Shown here piece by piece: positions 48,735 through 59,988 of a stretch of 64,000 nt of DNA. Origin of the DNA: Adiantum capillus-veneris (taxonomy: Eukaryota > Streptophyta > Polypodiopsida > Polypodiales > Pteridaceae). The position numbers were made by a program, and so were the translations under genes. A model generated the notes under the pieces. That model was not told where the DNA came from, ran no database searches, and saw only the letters and a program-made list of their open reading frames with translations. Location of the stretch: contig CM043947.1 in assembly GCA_014529385.2 (NCBI GenBank), positions 121,034,891 to 121,098,890 on the forward strand. The letters are read 5' to 3'. Numbering within the stretch: position 1 is the stretch's first letter; each line of letters begins with the position of its first letter.

Positions 48735-49330
48735 TGTTAACCCATGACGCCATCATTATTATTATTTCATATTTTAGTCATGGGTCGGGCTTGTCAGTCC
48801 CGTAGGTTTATGGTCAAGGGTTAGTGATTGCCGATGAGAGGCGCACTAGACTTATCTAGTGCCAACAAGCAAAATGTGGGCACCCATATATGAAATGGAT
48901 GGACCCATATATAAGGATTGTAAACCTAGTTCTTTCGCATTCTGAAGGTACTAAGCTCTGCTCTTGCCTTATCCTCTTGGGTTGTCTATCTGTGAGCATG
49001 TGTGTGAGACAGAGAGAAGGTGTAGGCAATAGAGCAACAACGAGTACTGTGGCAATGAGGAGGACGGGTAGCAACAATGGCTTCTTCCTCTCAGTGCGCG
49101 TGAGATTCCCTCAGCAACAACAATGCATGAGGTGAGTGACATGTTGTCTATTGTTGTAGAGATTGTCAATGCATAGGGTTGTGTGCTTGAAGCCCCTTGT
49201 GGCTTGCACACGGAATTGAGAAAGGTACTTGTAGTCAATATCTCTATGCTTATGCATCATCTTTTGACAAAGATTGCTTCCAAATAATCTACACAAGCCT
49301 TGTGGCCCAAAATACAAGAGAGAATTAGAG
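48735..49330 (+). repeat. Candidate 3' LTR after the outer Ty3
   Basis: Starts TGTTAACCC after a polypurine tract and has a TATA box (tatataag, 48908-48915). I could not match it to the probable 5' LTR at 22782-24095, so either the LTRs have diverged beyond eye recognition or the 3' end belongs to a different element. The end is arbitrary. Confidence 0.4.
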
Positions 49331-50327
49331 TCTTGTCAACCCTGAACACCTTAGATTGTTGTCTAACCCTACTATCAACTTGCACCTTTGGAGATTTCCA
49401 CGTGTCACCATGTCCTTAGAGAGTCCCCAATGCACGATTGGTTCCAAAATAACTTCTTGTAGAAACAATAGAGTAATTTTCCTACAATTTGAGAGAGAAG
49501 GAGCTAATATTAGTGCTCTACAAGTATAGAAATCAATCAAAAATCTCTTCTAGGGTAAGCACTAATGCTAAGGAAGACAAGGTGCCGCTATGGAAAGCTT
49601 CCATATGTGTTGTAGTTATGGAAAGCTTCCATATGTGTTGCAACCATATCCATGGATAGCTTGCAGATGATGGGCTATGAAGTGGTAGAAGAAAAGGTAA
49701 AAGAGGTGCTTGGTAAAGTCTCCACAAGTGCTGCGGCCATGGAGATCTTGGGGAGATAGGACAGTGGAGGTGTAGATGAAAATGAGAAAGCACGTAGAGG
49801 TGTGTGTGTGTTTAGATCGTGAGCAACTATGTAAAGCTTCCATATGTGTTGTAGGTATGGAAAGCTTCCATATCTGTTGTAGCTATGGAAAGCTTGGGGG
49901 GGGGGAGAGAGAGAGAGAGAGAGAGAGGAGGAGGAGGAGGAGGAGGAGGAGGTAGAATGGAGGGTAATGGTTGAGAAATGCAGATTTTGGTGAAAAAAAA
50001 TAGATTTTTGACCATGTATTTGGTTAGGGGAGCTTTCGGGGAGTGAAAAGTGAGATTTAGAGATTTTTGATTTTTTTTGAAATTTTAGGGTTACTTTATG
50101 GCTGCCCATGAAAATGGAGGGAATCCACCTCCCCCCCCCCCCCCTTTCTCTCTCTTTCTAGGGGACAAAGCTATAATGAGGGGAACAAATAGGCCCCCAT
50201 GCCCCCTCCTACTCTACTTTTTTGAGTCTATAGCTGTGGCCACCATCTTCTTCCTATTGGTCCATGCTTAATCACCCCTTAAGCTAAAGGGCCCTTTTGG
50301 GGTTCATATTTCTCCTAATGGGAGCAA
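49331..50327. other. Non-coding stretch with a minisatellite and low-complexity tracts
   Basis: No gene. It contains scattered copies of tatggaaagcttccatatgt (listed separately), a (GA)n(GGA)n tract at 49910-49952 and a run of about 17 C at 50130-50146. Minus-strand ORFs here are low-complexity readings. Confidence 0.6.
49588..49896. repeat. Minisatellite with palindromic core
   Basis: Four or five copies of a roughly 27-bp unit, tatggaaagcttccatatgt plus gttgtag, occur at about 49590, 49617, 49830 and 49856, with partial copies nearby. The core ggaaagcttcc is a palindrome. Confidence 0.7.
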
Positions 50328-50746
50328 ATGTAATTGTGGAGACTGATTGTCTACCCCTTCTTGGAATGATCACAAGCTGCTCAATTCCCGAAATTGCTAT
50401 TTTGAGATGGATTGCCTACATAAATCCTTAAATCTAGAATTTAAGCATATTGCAGGGAAAGATAATCCAGTTGCGGATATGCTTTCAAGAGCAAGGTATA
50501 AAAATGAAGAAGAAATGGTTATTGAGGTTGATGATGTAGGCACAAGGTTTTATCATAGCTCTTATGCAAAGGGTGATCATGTTTGTCTGTCAAATGCAAA
50601 CAGAGGGCCTATATCAAGGTGATTGGTTGCTCATTTACGTTATCTAACCACTTTGACAAGGCAGGATGGGTGGACAGATCAAGAGTTCAAAAGAATATGT
50701 AGAAAAGCCTATGGATACTGGTGTATGGGCCAAATTTACTAAAATG
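50328..50746 (+). pseudogene. Ty3 RNase H end, second Ty3 fragment
   Basis: Reads VIVETDCLPLLGMITSCSIP, EIAILRWIAYIKSL, LEFKHIAGKDNPVADMLSRA and RYKNEEEMV, the C-terminal half of a Ty3 RNase H. After a frameshift near 50640 it continues with RYLTTLTRQDGWTDQEF toward integrase. It begins abruptly near 50328, so the 5' part is lost. The copia element cuts it at 50746. It is a different Ty3 family from the outer element at 44-47 kb, judged by its RNase H text. Confidence 0.85.
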
Positions 50747-50974
50747 TGTTACCATATACATGTGGTAGTGATGTGTGTGAACACACTAGGACCGCTGGGG
50801 CATTTTTTTCCCTCTTTAGGAGGTTTTTTCCCCCGTGCATTGTATATACGCCCATCACTCTAGGGCTATATATCTTTCCATTGCACACTAAGTAGCACAC
50901 TCTCAATTGTGTGCCTTAAGATTCCTTTGTCTTCTCCAAGCTGTGTGCATTTCTCTACAACCCTAATTCCAACA
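50747..50974 (+). repeat. 5' LTR of the copia element
   Basis: Starts tgttaccatatacatg and ends ttccaaca. It contains a TATA-like tgtatatacg at 50841-50850. Confidence 0.9.
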
Positions 50975-50976
50975 AT

Positions 50977-50988
50977 TGGTATCAGAGC
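50977..50988 (+). other. Primer binding site, initiator tRNA-Met type
   Basis: tggtatcagagc matches the plant initiator-Met consensus exactly, two bases after the LTR. Confidence 0.9.
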
Positions 50989-51339
50989 AGGTTGCGTCCT
51001 CCCGGGCTTAGTCGCCAGCAGCTCCAACACACGCTTGCTCACTTTCTTTGATTTCAGTGAGCTTTGGTGAGCGGTCGTAGGTCGACAAATTTTTTGGGAG
51101 AGCTCATAGAACTTAGTCTGCTCAGATTTCTGATTCGGTCTCATTTCGGCCTCTGTTTCCACTACAGCCAGGTCTGCACAGGCAATTTCGTCATTTTGTG
51201 TAGAATTTCTATCAGTGCCGTTTTTTTGCATAACAGGTCCTATACAGTCAGTCTACTACGGGTTGTGGTATATAGCACGTGCTAGTCTCACTCAGTTTCT
51301 CCTCATTTTGGGCAGTTTTCACATCAGGTGCAGACACTT

Positions 51340-52373
51340 TCCGTGGCTGACAACAACATAGATGTGTTCAAGATGTTTGCTGCTGAGGACAGGTTGGATG
51401 GGAACAATTACCCTATGTGGTCTTACATGATGCAACATGTTCATGTGTCAAAGGGTGTCTAGAATATTGTGCAGAGCATTGATGTACATCCTCGTTCTAA
51501 GGATGTAGGTGATATTGAGGATGTTGCGGGTCTTGCTGCAAGAACTATTAGACTTGTTTTGCCTATGGCAGAACAAGTTCGTTGGTATGTAAAGGATGAA
51601 CAGGCTCATGCATTGATTGCATTGTCTATGAAGCACACCATTACTCCTCACATTCGTTCAGTGAAATCTGCAAAACAGACTTGGGATATTCTAGCAGGTC
51701 TTTATGCAAGCCGCAATGAGGCTAAAATTGCTTTGCTGCGTAAATAGCTGAAATCGAAGATTATGCATGAGGAAGATGATATGGACACTTTCCTTGCTGG
51801 TGTCAAGGATATAATGAGCAACTTATTTCTACAGGTGAAATCATTTCAGACAGTTTCCTTGTGCAGACTGTTCTTGATGCTTTACCAGATTCTTACCAGA
51901 CTTTTGCTAGTACTTGGAGACTTATTACCCAAGGAAATCCTAAAGTTGTTAAGTTTGATGCATTATGCACATTGCTGTTGCAAGAGTCACTTTCTAGAAT
52001 TAGCAGGACTAGGCATCGTGCAGTTGAACAGGCGTTTATTGCTTCTCAAAGAAAGGGTGGTAGCAGTAATGCAGCCACTTCTTATGATTCTGCTGCGAGT
52101 GGAAAACATTATGTTCCTAATGCTTCTCCTGGCAGCAATTCCTCTAGAAATTCTGGTGATAAGGGCAAAAGGAAGATGCGTTGCCATTATTGTAAAGCTA
52201 ATGATCACTTGATCAAGCAGTGTCCAAAGTTGAAGGCCAAAGAGTCTAAGAAGAAAGAGGGTGGTTCCACTGCAAATGCTGGTTCCACTACAAATGTAGC
52301 CATTGTTGAGTCTTCTATGAAAGGAGACTGTGAGGCTGATGTTGATGCAGAATGGGATTTTAGTGTAGAGTGA
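51340..52373 (+). pseudogene. copia gag with zinc knuckle
   Basis: Reads NIDVFKMFAAEDRLDGNNYP, WSYMMQHVHVSKGV, a stop at 51461, then the gag core DEQAHALIALSMKHTITPHI, SAKQTWDILAGLYASRNEAK. A stop lies at 51745. A frameshift near 51820 leads to LVQTVLDALPDSYQTFASTW, then a Ser-rich linker and CHYCKANDHLIKQC, a CCHC zinc knuckle near 52190. It would form particles around the element RNA if intact. Confidence 0.85.
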
Positions 52374-55357
52374 ACTTACAATCCTGCTGTCCATGATGCA
52401 TGCATGTTGGTTGCTACAGATTCACATGTGTGGTATTTTGACAGTGGTGCTACAAAGCACATTATGTCACATCGTGAATTGTTCACCTCTCTCGAGTCTG
52501 TCCCTCATTGGAATTCAGTCACTTGTGCCAACATTGCCTCTTATCATGTTCAGGGAGTTGGAAAGATTGTGCTTACTGCTGCAAACGACAGTTCTTTCAC
52601 ACTTGTTGATGCACTTTATGTACCTGGGATCAAGAAGAATCTTTTGTCTGTATTTGCACTTGCTAGACTTGGACTTGTAGTCAAATTTGTGGACGATAGA
52701 TGTAGAGTTCAAGATCTCAATTTTGGTGATGAAATTGTTGCATCTGGCCTTTTGTGCCGTGGGCTGTATAAGCTCACTTTGTATGACAAGTGTGGACAAA
52801 ATTTTGCAAATGCAGTTGCAAATTCAAGGGCTGTCTCAAATGCAAAACTGTGGCATGCACGTTTTGGGCATTTGAATTTTTCCAGTTTGTTGCGTTTGCA
52901 GAAATCTGACATGGTTGCTTCTTTGCCGCCTCTTGAAGCACCTGTCAAACATGTTTGTGAAGGCTGTAAAATGCAGCATTCTAAGTTTCCAAAGGATGGT
53001 TCGGTTAGGGACACATGCAGGTTGCAGCTTGTGCATAGTGATGTTTGTGGGTCCATGCAAACTCCATCCTTGGGCAATTACCTATACTTTGTGACTTTCA
53101 TTGATGATTACTCCAGACATGCATGGGTATTTCCACTTAAAGTGAAGTCCAAAGTTTTTATGTGCTTCAAACAATTTGTGGCCATGGCGGAAAATGTATC
53201 ACAATGTACTATGGGCACCCTCCGTTCCAATCGAGGGGGGGAGTATATGTCTCATGAATTTAATGAATTTCTGGCTAGTCGTGGGATAAAACACCAATGT
53301 ACAGTGCCTTATACACCTCAGCAAAATGGTGTTGCTGAGAGGAATAATAGGTCACTTACGATGTATGGTCAAAAGTCAAGCTTTGCCGCATTCTTTTTGG
53401 CTCGAGGCCATAATGTGTGCCACTTATGTAACTAATAGGTGTCCTACGAAATCTTTGCAGACTATTACTCCATTCAAAGCATGGCATGATATAATGCCTT
53501 CTATTGAGAACATGCGTGTTTCTAGTTGTTTGGCTTATGCTTTGGTGCCACAAACACAGCGTAGAAAATTGGATGATAAGGCTGTCAAATGTATTTTTGT
53601 TGGTTACAGTGATGAAAGCAAAGGTTACAGGTTGTATCATCCCCAAACAAAGTGTATTTTGGTTTCACGGGATGTAGTGTTTGTGGAAGATTCTATTCAG
53701 CCCTTGTTGTCATGTACTCGAGACAGTAATGTAAGCTCACAGGACATTATGACACTTTGTTTCCTCCTTTCAATGGTGGAATTTCGAGTGTAAATTCCAG
53801 TGAGGCAAATGCATCAAATTGTTATGCTTTGGTTGTGTCTAGCTTACATGATGTTGAGGAACCTCTCTCTTTTGATGAAGCACAAAATTCAAAAAATTGG
53901 ATGGCTGCCATGCAATTAAAAATATGATGCACTTATAAAAAATGACACATGGACTTTATGTGATTTGCCTCTTGGCAAAAAGGCCATCGGTATGAAGTGG
54001 GTTCAAAAGTTGAAACACAAGCTGGATGGTGAGATCGATTGCCATAAGGTTTGACTTGTTGCAAAGGGTTATGCATAGCAAAAAGGTATAGATTATGAAG
54101 AGACTTTTGCTCCCACTTGTCGTATGACTACTGTGCGTTTTCTATGTGCATTGGCAGCCCATTTTGGTTGGGGTGTACATCAATCGGACATTGTTACAAC
54201 TTTCTTGAATGGTGACATATTTGAGGAAGTTTATGTAACGGAGCCTCACGGTTTTGTCAAGAAAGAACAAGAGGACAAAGTGTGTAGATGTAAGAAGGCT
54301 TCGTATGGGTTGAAGCAATCTCGTCGTGCTTGGTATGAGAAAGCTGACACTCATTTGGTCAAACAAGGCTTTTGTAATAGTCCAACCAAAAGCACATTGT
54401 ATGTAAAGCATGAGGGTGATGTACTTCTCGTTGTGGTTCTTTATGTAGATGATTTGCTGATCACTAGACCAAATGAGAGACATATTGATGAATTTAAGGC
54501 TGATTTGAATGCTACTTTCAAGATGAAATATTTGGGGCTGTTGCATCATTACTTGGGCATACAGTTTAAGCAGTGTGATGGTGGTATTGCCTTGTGTCAA
54601 AAAAGTTACATAGAGACATTGCTATGTAAGTTTGAACTTGAGGATTACAAACCTATTGCCACTCCCATGGAAACAGGTTTAAAATTGAGTCTTCATGGTG
54701 TTGGTGATTCTGCAGATGTCATTCTTTACCAAATTGATGTTGGATGCCTCATTTATGTATGCAACACGAGGCCGGATATTTAGTTTGCAGTCTCACAAGT
54801 CAACAGATTTATGCATAGCCCAAGGTCTAAGCAATTGGTAGGCTCTCAAGAGGATTTTCCGCTACCTTAGTGGCACTTTACATCTTGGATTGTTTTATCC
54901 CAAGGGGGAATCATTGCCGCCAGACTTACATGCTTTTTTGGATTCAGATTAGGCTGGTTGTTTCGACACGCGAGTGTCCACAAGTGGTTTTCATTTCATG
55001 CTTGGCAGTTCATGTATATCATGGTTGAGCAAGAAGCAACCTACTATGGCCACTTCTAGTTGTGAGGTTGAGTACAGGGCAGTCTTCACAACTACAGTTG
55101 AGTGTGTATGGATCAGACGCCTCATGGCTGATTTGGGTGTTGGACAGGACATTGCCAACAATGTCTACACTGACAGTCGGAGCGCATCAGCAGTGGCAAG
55201 GAACCCAATTTTTCATGCTCGCACAAAGCACATTGAGATGCATTACCACTATGTCAGGGAGAGGCTCTCAGCAGGAGAGACCAGCTTGGCTTATGTACCA
55301 ACACAGGACAACCTTATAGAGATTTTCACAAAGGCATTGTCTTGTGAGAAGCTCTAA
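52374..55357 (+). pseudogene. copia pol: protease, integrase, RT, RNase H
   Basis: Protease: WYFDSGATKHIMSHRELF (52430). Integrase: LWHARFGHLNF and CEGCKMQH form the zinc unit. The core has HSDVCG and DDYSRHAWVF, but the second catalytic Asp reads LRSNRGGEY, so Asp has become Asn. Glu is kept in QQNGVAERNN. A frameshift near 53360 follows. RT: a stop at 54052 and TAG at 54076, then FAPTCRMTTVRFLCALAAHF, YGLKQSRRAWYEKAD and the catalytic LYVDDLLITR. A stop at 54781 and frame changes precede RNase H: SWLSKKQPTMATSSCEVEYR, VYTDSRSASAVARNPIFHAR, then TKHIEMHYHYVRERL. It ends at 55357. Confidence 0.9.
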
Positions 55358-55463
55358 GCTTTCCGCAAAGCTTTGGGCTTACTCCCCTTTGTGGACTGAT
55401 CATGTCCTCAGGGCACGACACTTTCCTTTACTCATGTGCCAGCTCTCATTCACCGCATCACTC

Positions 55464-55474
55464 CAGGGGGGGAT
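55464..55474 (+). other. Polypurine tract of the copia element
   Basis: caggggggga directly before the 3' LTR start. Confidence 0.7.
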
Positions 55475-55475
55475 T

Positions 55476-55698
55476 TGTTATCATATACATGTGGTAGTGA
55501 TGTGTGTGAACACACTAGGACTGCCGGGGCATTTTTCCCTCTTTAGGAGGTTTTTTTACACGTGTATTGTATATGCGCCCATCACTCTAGGGCTATCTAT
55601 CTTTCCATTGCACACTAAGTAACACACTCTTAGTTGTGTGCCTTGAGCTTCCTTTGTTTTCTCCATGTGTGCGTTTCTTTGCAAACCTAATTCCAACA
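55476..55698 (+). repeat. 3' LTR of the copia element
   Basis: 223 bp, collinear with the 5' LTR with a few small indels. Ends ttccaaca. Confidence 0.9.
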
Positions 55699-55910
55699 AA
55701 ATTAAAGAGAGGTATTTGTTGGAAGGTATATATAAAGATGTATCTCACTTTGTGGAGTCTTGTGAAACCTGTCAAATGTATTCAAATGTACGTCATCATG
55801 ATGGGTTACACCCTACTTACCCATTGGCCATGCACTATAAGTGGGTAGTAGATTTGGTTACAATGCCATTGGGTTACATCACTCACGGTGCTGTGACTAT
55901 GAGGAGTTAG
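55699..55910 (+). pseudogene. Ty3 integrase zinc domain, downstream of copia
   Basis: Resumes with KERYLLEGIYKDVSHFVESC, ETCQMYSNVRHHDGLHPTYP and WVVDLVTMPLG, the integrase zinc-binding end and start of the core. The His pair that belongs to the same H2C2 unit should lie on the other side of the copia insertion. The core stops being recognisable after 55910. Confidence 0.8.
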
Positions 55911-56430
55911 GGAACATTTTAGAAGAGCAATATCAACACTATAAGCTCCTCTGTGAAGGGATACAAGGCCGGCACCTAAGGTATGCTAGTGCGGTCCCAT
56001 GCTGTTCCAACCCTGTATTTGAGGTTGTGAGGCCACCAATAAGGGTTTCCCCTCTTCAAATACCTACTTGGGAATATATAATGAAGTTCTGAAGCCTGCA
56101 TAAAATGGCTACGATGGAGAATTAAAGCGTTTGTATAGGGTTTTTATCAAGGTGAAAGAGCACTGCAACTGTGCAATTAGCAACGAGGCTACACCAAATC
56201 ATCACACACACAAGAGTTTTGAGTTAATCTTGGTTCTTTTTCAAAGAGAAGCTTTCATGGTTAGAGTTTTGTTCTTTTTTAGTGCTTTTTTTAGCCTTAA
56301 ATCTTCTACGATTTGCTTGATTTTGCCACGAACTCTTATAGTCAGAGGCCCTTCCTAGCCGCACTCCGCACTTCTTGACAGCGTCCTCAAATGATCTACA
56401 TACTTTACAAATAATTAAGAGCAAATAAAA
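55911..56430. other. No confident gene
   Basis: ORFs on both strands are short. On the minus strand SFEDAVKKCGVRLGRASDYK (56380-56320) faintly resembles Helitron text that follows Rep, but not enough to call. Confidence 0.4.
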
Positions 56431-57960
56431 TTAATATTGTTCACCTGTAGAGGGATGCACAAAATACATCCGACCAATAGTGTCTCCACAACATCTCCTG
56501 GTCCATTTTGTGGAACTCAAATTCCGTGCCCACTTTTGAGGAAAATCAATGTACAAAGTATCATTTGTATCAAAATTCTCTGAGTTCTAGGTAAACCACT
56601 CTTTTAGGGTGGTCTTCTTTGTGTGCTCCCTTTGTAAGACATCATTAACGTTTTCATTATCTCAAAATCTCACTGTTTGACCAGTCGAAACATGTACGCT
56701 CAATCTCTAGACAACTGGTGCATCATTGTGCAAAGGAAAAGAAAAATCCTCCAACAAGCCTCATAGGTAGATACATAGTGGCCATCGACATACATATCTA
56801 TCTTGTCAATGTTCTCCCTTTCAACATCTTGTACCAATCTATGAAATCTTAGAGTTGCACTATCATGCCCCTTGTAGATGTACTTGTAGATATACTTTAC
56901 GGCCAAAATTGTGGAACATACCTCAATATTTATATGTGCATTAAGTAGTGTTGACAATACAGGATTATATGGTATCGTCCATCGATTATCAATAGTAGAA
57001 CCCCTAACCTTGGCTATGGAGCCATTGTTTTTGTTGCATATAAATGGGGTTACCATTGTTATCCATGATTTTTTGCTCACAAAATGGTCGTGGATCTCTT
57101 ATGATACATCATTCGCAAGGAGATGAAGTGTTGAACTCACCACATAGACCATGAATGTTATAGCTAACAATAATATCATGTAGCAACAAAAAATGATTTT
57201 TATCTAGCAACTTTGCACAAACCAGCTTGTCATAGTCAAATGTTGATTGAGGCTTACATTGAGGCTCTAGAATCAGCAGGGTGTGAGAATGTGGGTATCT
57301 TTCGAAACTCCAGAACAGACATGTAAGCCACAACTTTCCCAAAAATATATTCTTTCAATATGTGCTTCATCACGCTCAAGTGTTTTTGGAAAAAAAACCT
57401 TGGTTGTTATGTCTAGTCAATCAATGAAAGCCTGTCCTGGCAGCAATGCTTCATTTATTTCTTGCCAATTAGGGTTACATGATGTGAACGTGATGAACAG
57501 ATCTAGCTTTCCTTTTGAACGCACAATCTCCATTGTATCTTAATACAACTGGTACATGTGTCTAGGGACACCTATGAAAGATGAGGGCAAGACAATTTTT
57601 TGACCCACACATCAACCAAGGAGAACATCACTCTCAAACAAATATACCTTGTAAACCAAGCCTATGTATAGTTCTGTCCTCAATGTCTGCTGATTATTAC
57701 AAACCCATGCAAGACAACACTCGTCAATGGCACAATATGCATCGACCATAAACTAAAACAACCACCATGAAGCAAGCATAGTTTTGTATCAGCATGAACT
57801 TGTAGTCGGGTATAGTATTCTTTTTGACTATTGAACTCCACACCAGGGCTATCAAGCAACATTCTACCAACATTGTAGAAGACATCCAAATATTGATTGC
57901 GTCATTGCATCATTATCAACAATGTTTGAGGAGTTGTCTAGACCATCCTATGGACCACAT
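56431..57960 (-). pseudogene. Helitron Rep/N-terminal region, fossil
   Basis: On the minus strand, order and motifs match plant Helitron proteins. The N-terminal domain reads YYTRLQVHAD, then FMVDAYCAIDECCLAWVCNN, RTELYIGLV, IVLPSSFIGVPRHMYQLY and GKLDLFITFT (57850-57440). Then GKVVAYMSVLEFRK with a frameshift into YPHSHTLLIL, the HUH nuclease motif (near 57290). Next IHGLCGEFN (57140), DNRWTIPYNP, AHINIEVCS, AVKYIYKYIYKGHD with the catalytic Tyr region, VDGHYVSTYEACWRIF (56980-56740), and GDTIGRMYFVHPSTGEQY near 56440. Helitrons replicate by rolling circle. The helicase half is missing. Many stops and frameshifts. A gtgaac at the 3' cut could be an old donor site. Confidence 0.8.
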
Positions 57961-59060
57961 TGAGGGCCACCTTTGGCACTCCCATTCTTGCACTTTGCAC
58001 ATTTCAACCATCCACCTCTAATAGGCACCATGGTAGAGCACTTTGGCATTGAGAACCACATAAAGCATACATCACCACTGCATCTTGCATGCCTTTGATC
58101 TTCATAGCTACCTGACCACTTCAACATGCCCTTTAGAGGCCTCACAGCCCTGCATTGCACTCTCCATAGCATCAAACAGCTTTAGATACACCAACACCAA
58201 ATTTTGATGTATCCATGCCAATAAAAGTTATGCAAGGCATGTATGATATCGGCTCAAACTGTTGAGACCATCATTGTAGCCAAGGGCTTATTGGTTTTTT
58301 TTCCTAAATTGCATTCATGGCATGTCAGTAAGGTGGAAGTAATTCCACCCCATCATTGTTTAGGCTTCTACTATAACACCAGCTACTATGTCAAGGACAT
58401 CCTTATCCGCCTCATAGTCACAGTGCATTCCATTGGCTTTGATGTCCACATGAAAGGGACTCACACAATTTTTTAAGATGAGGTAAGACCTTATTTGTTT
58501 TCACTAATTTTTTTGGAAACTTCCCTAGTTGATGTTGATGCAAGAGGTCACCATAGTTGTAACGTTTTACTCCATACTAGTTAAGGTTGGTATATTTGCT
58601 TGTGATCATTGTATATGACTACAGTGGCGGGCACTCTATATCATTGCTTCTATGCACAAGGTGAAACCAATACAGATGATGCTTTCTCTAGGTACCAAGT
58701 CAGCATGGCCTCGTTATCACGCACCTAATTCATGGTATGACATGAATCTATTAAGAGAGCCTCAAGTAGGTAATCTCTTGTTTCAAAAACCAAAGAAAAT
58801 GTGGTATGACAACCTTCTTTTGGGTGTTAGAAATATTGCTCTTATTTTTCATTGGGAAATGTGATTATTTGGTCCTTTTACATTGGATTTTTGGTAATGT
58901 ACCTTTCAGGTTTGGATAGTGCACTTGACTCCGAGTAAGTGGAAATTATTTTCAACCCCCAGGTAAGCATATTCTTTGGTGTCATTTCATTTTTGAATAT
59001 GCCTTAATTAAGTGTTCCAAGTACTACTATCTTTACTAATATTGAAGCTATCTATAAGAA
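57961..59060. other. No confident gene
   Basis: AT-rich, with short ORFs of no recognisable domain on both strands. It may include Helitron flank. Confidence 0.4.
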
Positions 59061-59064
59061 AGAA

Positions 59065-59480
59065 TAGCTTGGCTTACGCTACGGAGGACAATCATGTGGA
59101 TCTTTTGACGAAAGCTTTTCCCCATGAGAAGTTCAAAGCATTCCATAAATCTTTGGGCCTGATCCCCTTTGTGGGTTGATCCTATACAGTATGGCACTTC
59201 CCTATACATAGTGCCACCAGCTCATGTTCACCATATCACTCCAAAGAGGAATTTTTTACCATATTATGGTGGTGACTTATGTGAGAACTATTAGGAGTAC
59301 AAGGCACTTTTCCCCCTCTTTAGTAGGTTTTTTGCCAACTTGTATATATGCCCATCATTGAAAGACAAGCCTTATCTTTGTATTGGCACACTGAGTAACA
59401 TTGCTTCCTATGTTGTGTGCTCTTGAGATTCTCCTTCATTTTATCTATCTTTGTGTGCATTCTTGCACTTGTCTTTTTGA
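59065..59480 (+). mobile_element. 3' remnant of a second copia element
   Basis: DNHVDLLTKAFPHEKFKAFH and SLGLIPFVG (59080-59180) match the very end of copia RNase H and the text after it in the element at 55300-55400. Then the LTR-like sequence (from about 59248, ttaccatattatggtgg; cacactgagtaacattgctt; ctttttgac) parallels the 55476 LTR. It is the same or a related family, truncated on its 5' side. Confidence 0.7.
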
Positions 59481-59988
59481 CAAAACTGAGATATGCATGT
59501 CTATTTGTATTTTCCTTCTTATCATCATTTCTCTTGTATAGGGTACCCCTCAAATTTCACACCCTGTCAAGGTAGGATGAAGTCTTGGCTCAGTAGTTGG
59601 CATCATCATGCTTGCTGATAGCTCCTCCAAGGGGAATTCATTGGAATTATCCACACTTTCATTCCTTGGGAATACCAACATGTTGTGTAAGGTGTATCCC
59701 ACAAATCAACAGGGATGAATAATTAAAATTTCCCATGTATCAAACTATTGCATCAAAATGCCAAAGTCAATGGGATATATGTAGATTATGTATGCAAGAG
59801 TACCTTAGCTTCCCCTTTAGAATTAGAGTTGGATTTGAAGGCTTCTTTGACTTTCCAATTGTTTCTCTAATCATCTAGTCCACCTCAACTATGTGATTTT
59901 GAATGTTGGGCATTCCAATCAACCACCTCTTGTCAGCTCCTTGCCATGGCTGTAGTATTGCACTCCAAGGTTCCCCATTGAAGGTTTA
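59481..59988. other. No gene seen
   Basis: Unremarkable mixed sequence; no ORF with recognisable features. Confidence 0.4.

Larger units (their letters stand above)
50747..55698 (+). mobile_element. Ty1/copia retrotransposon inserted in a Ty3 integrase
   Basis: LTRs at 50747-50974 (228 bp) and 55476-55698 (223 bp) start TGTTA and end CCAACA. The flanks aaatg and aaatt are a target duplication with one mismatch. Domain order is gag, protease, integrase, RT, RNase H, the copia order. Ty3 integrase text resumes at 55699, which confirms insertion. Stops, frameshifts and a lost catalytic residue in integrase make it inactive. Confidence 0.95.

Noticed and set aside
49675-50109. Minus-strand ORF of 144 codons with poly-Ser
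   Set aside because: Derived from GA and GGA tracts and the minisatellite; no conserved domain.
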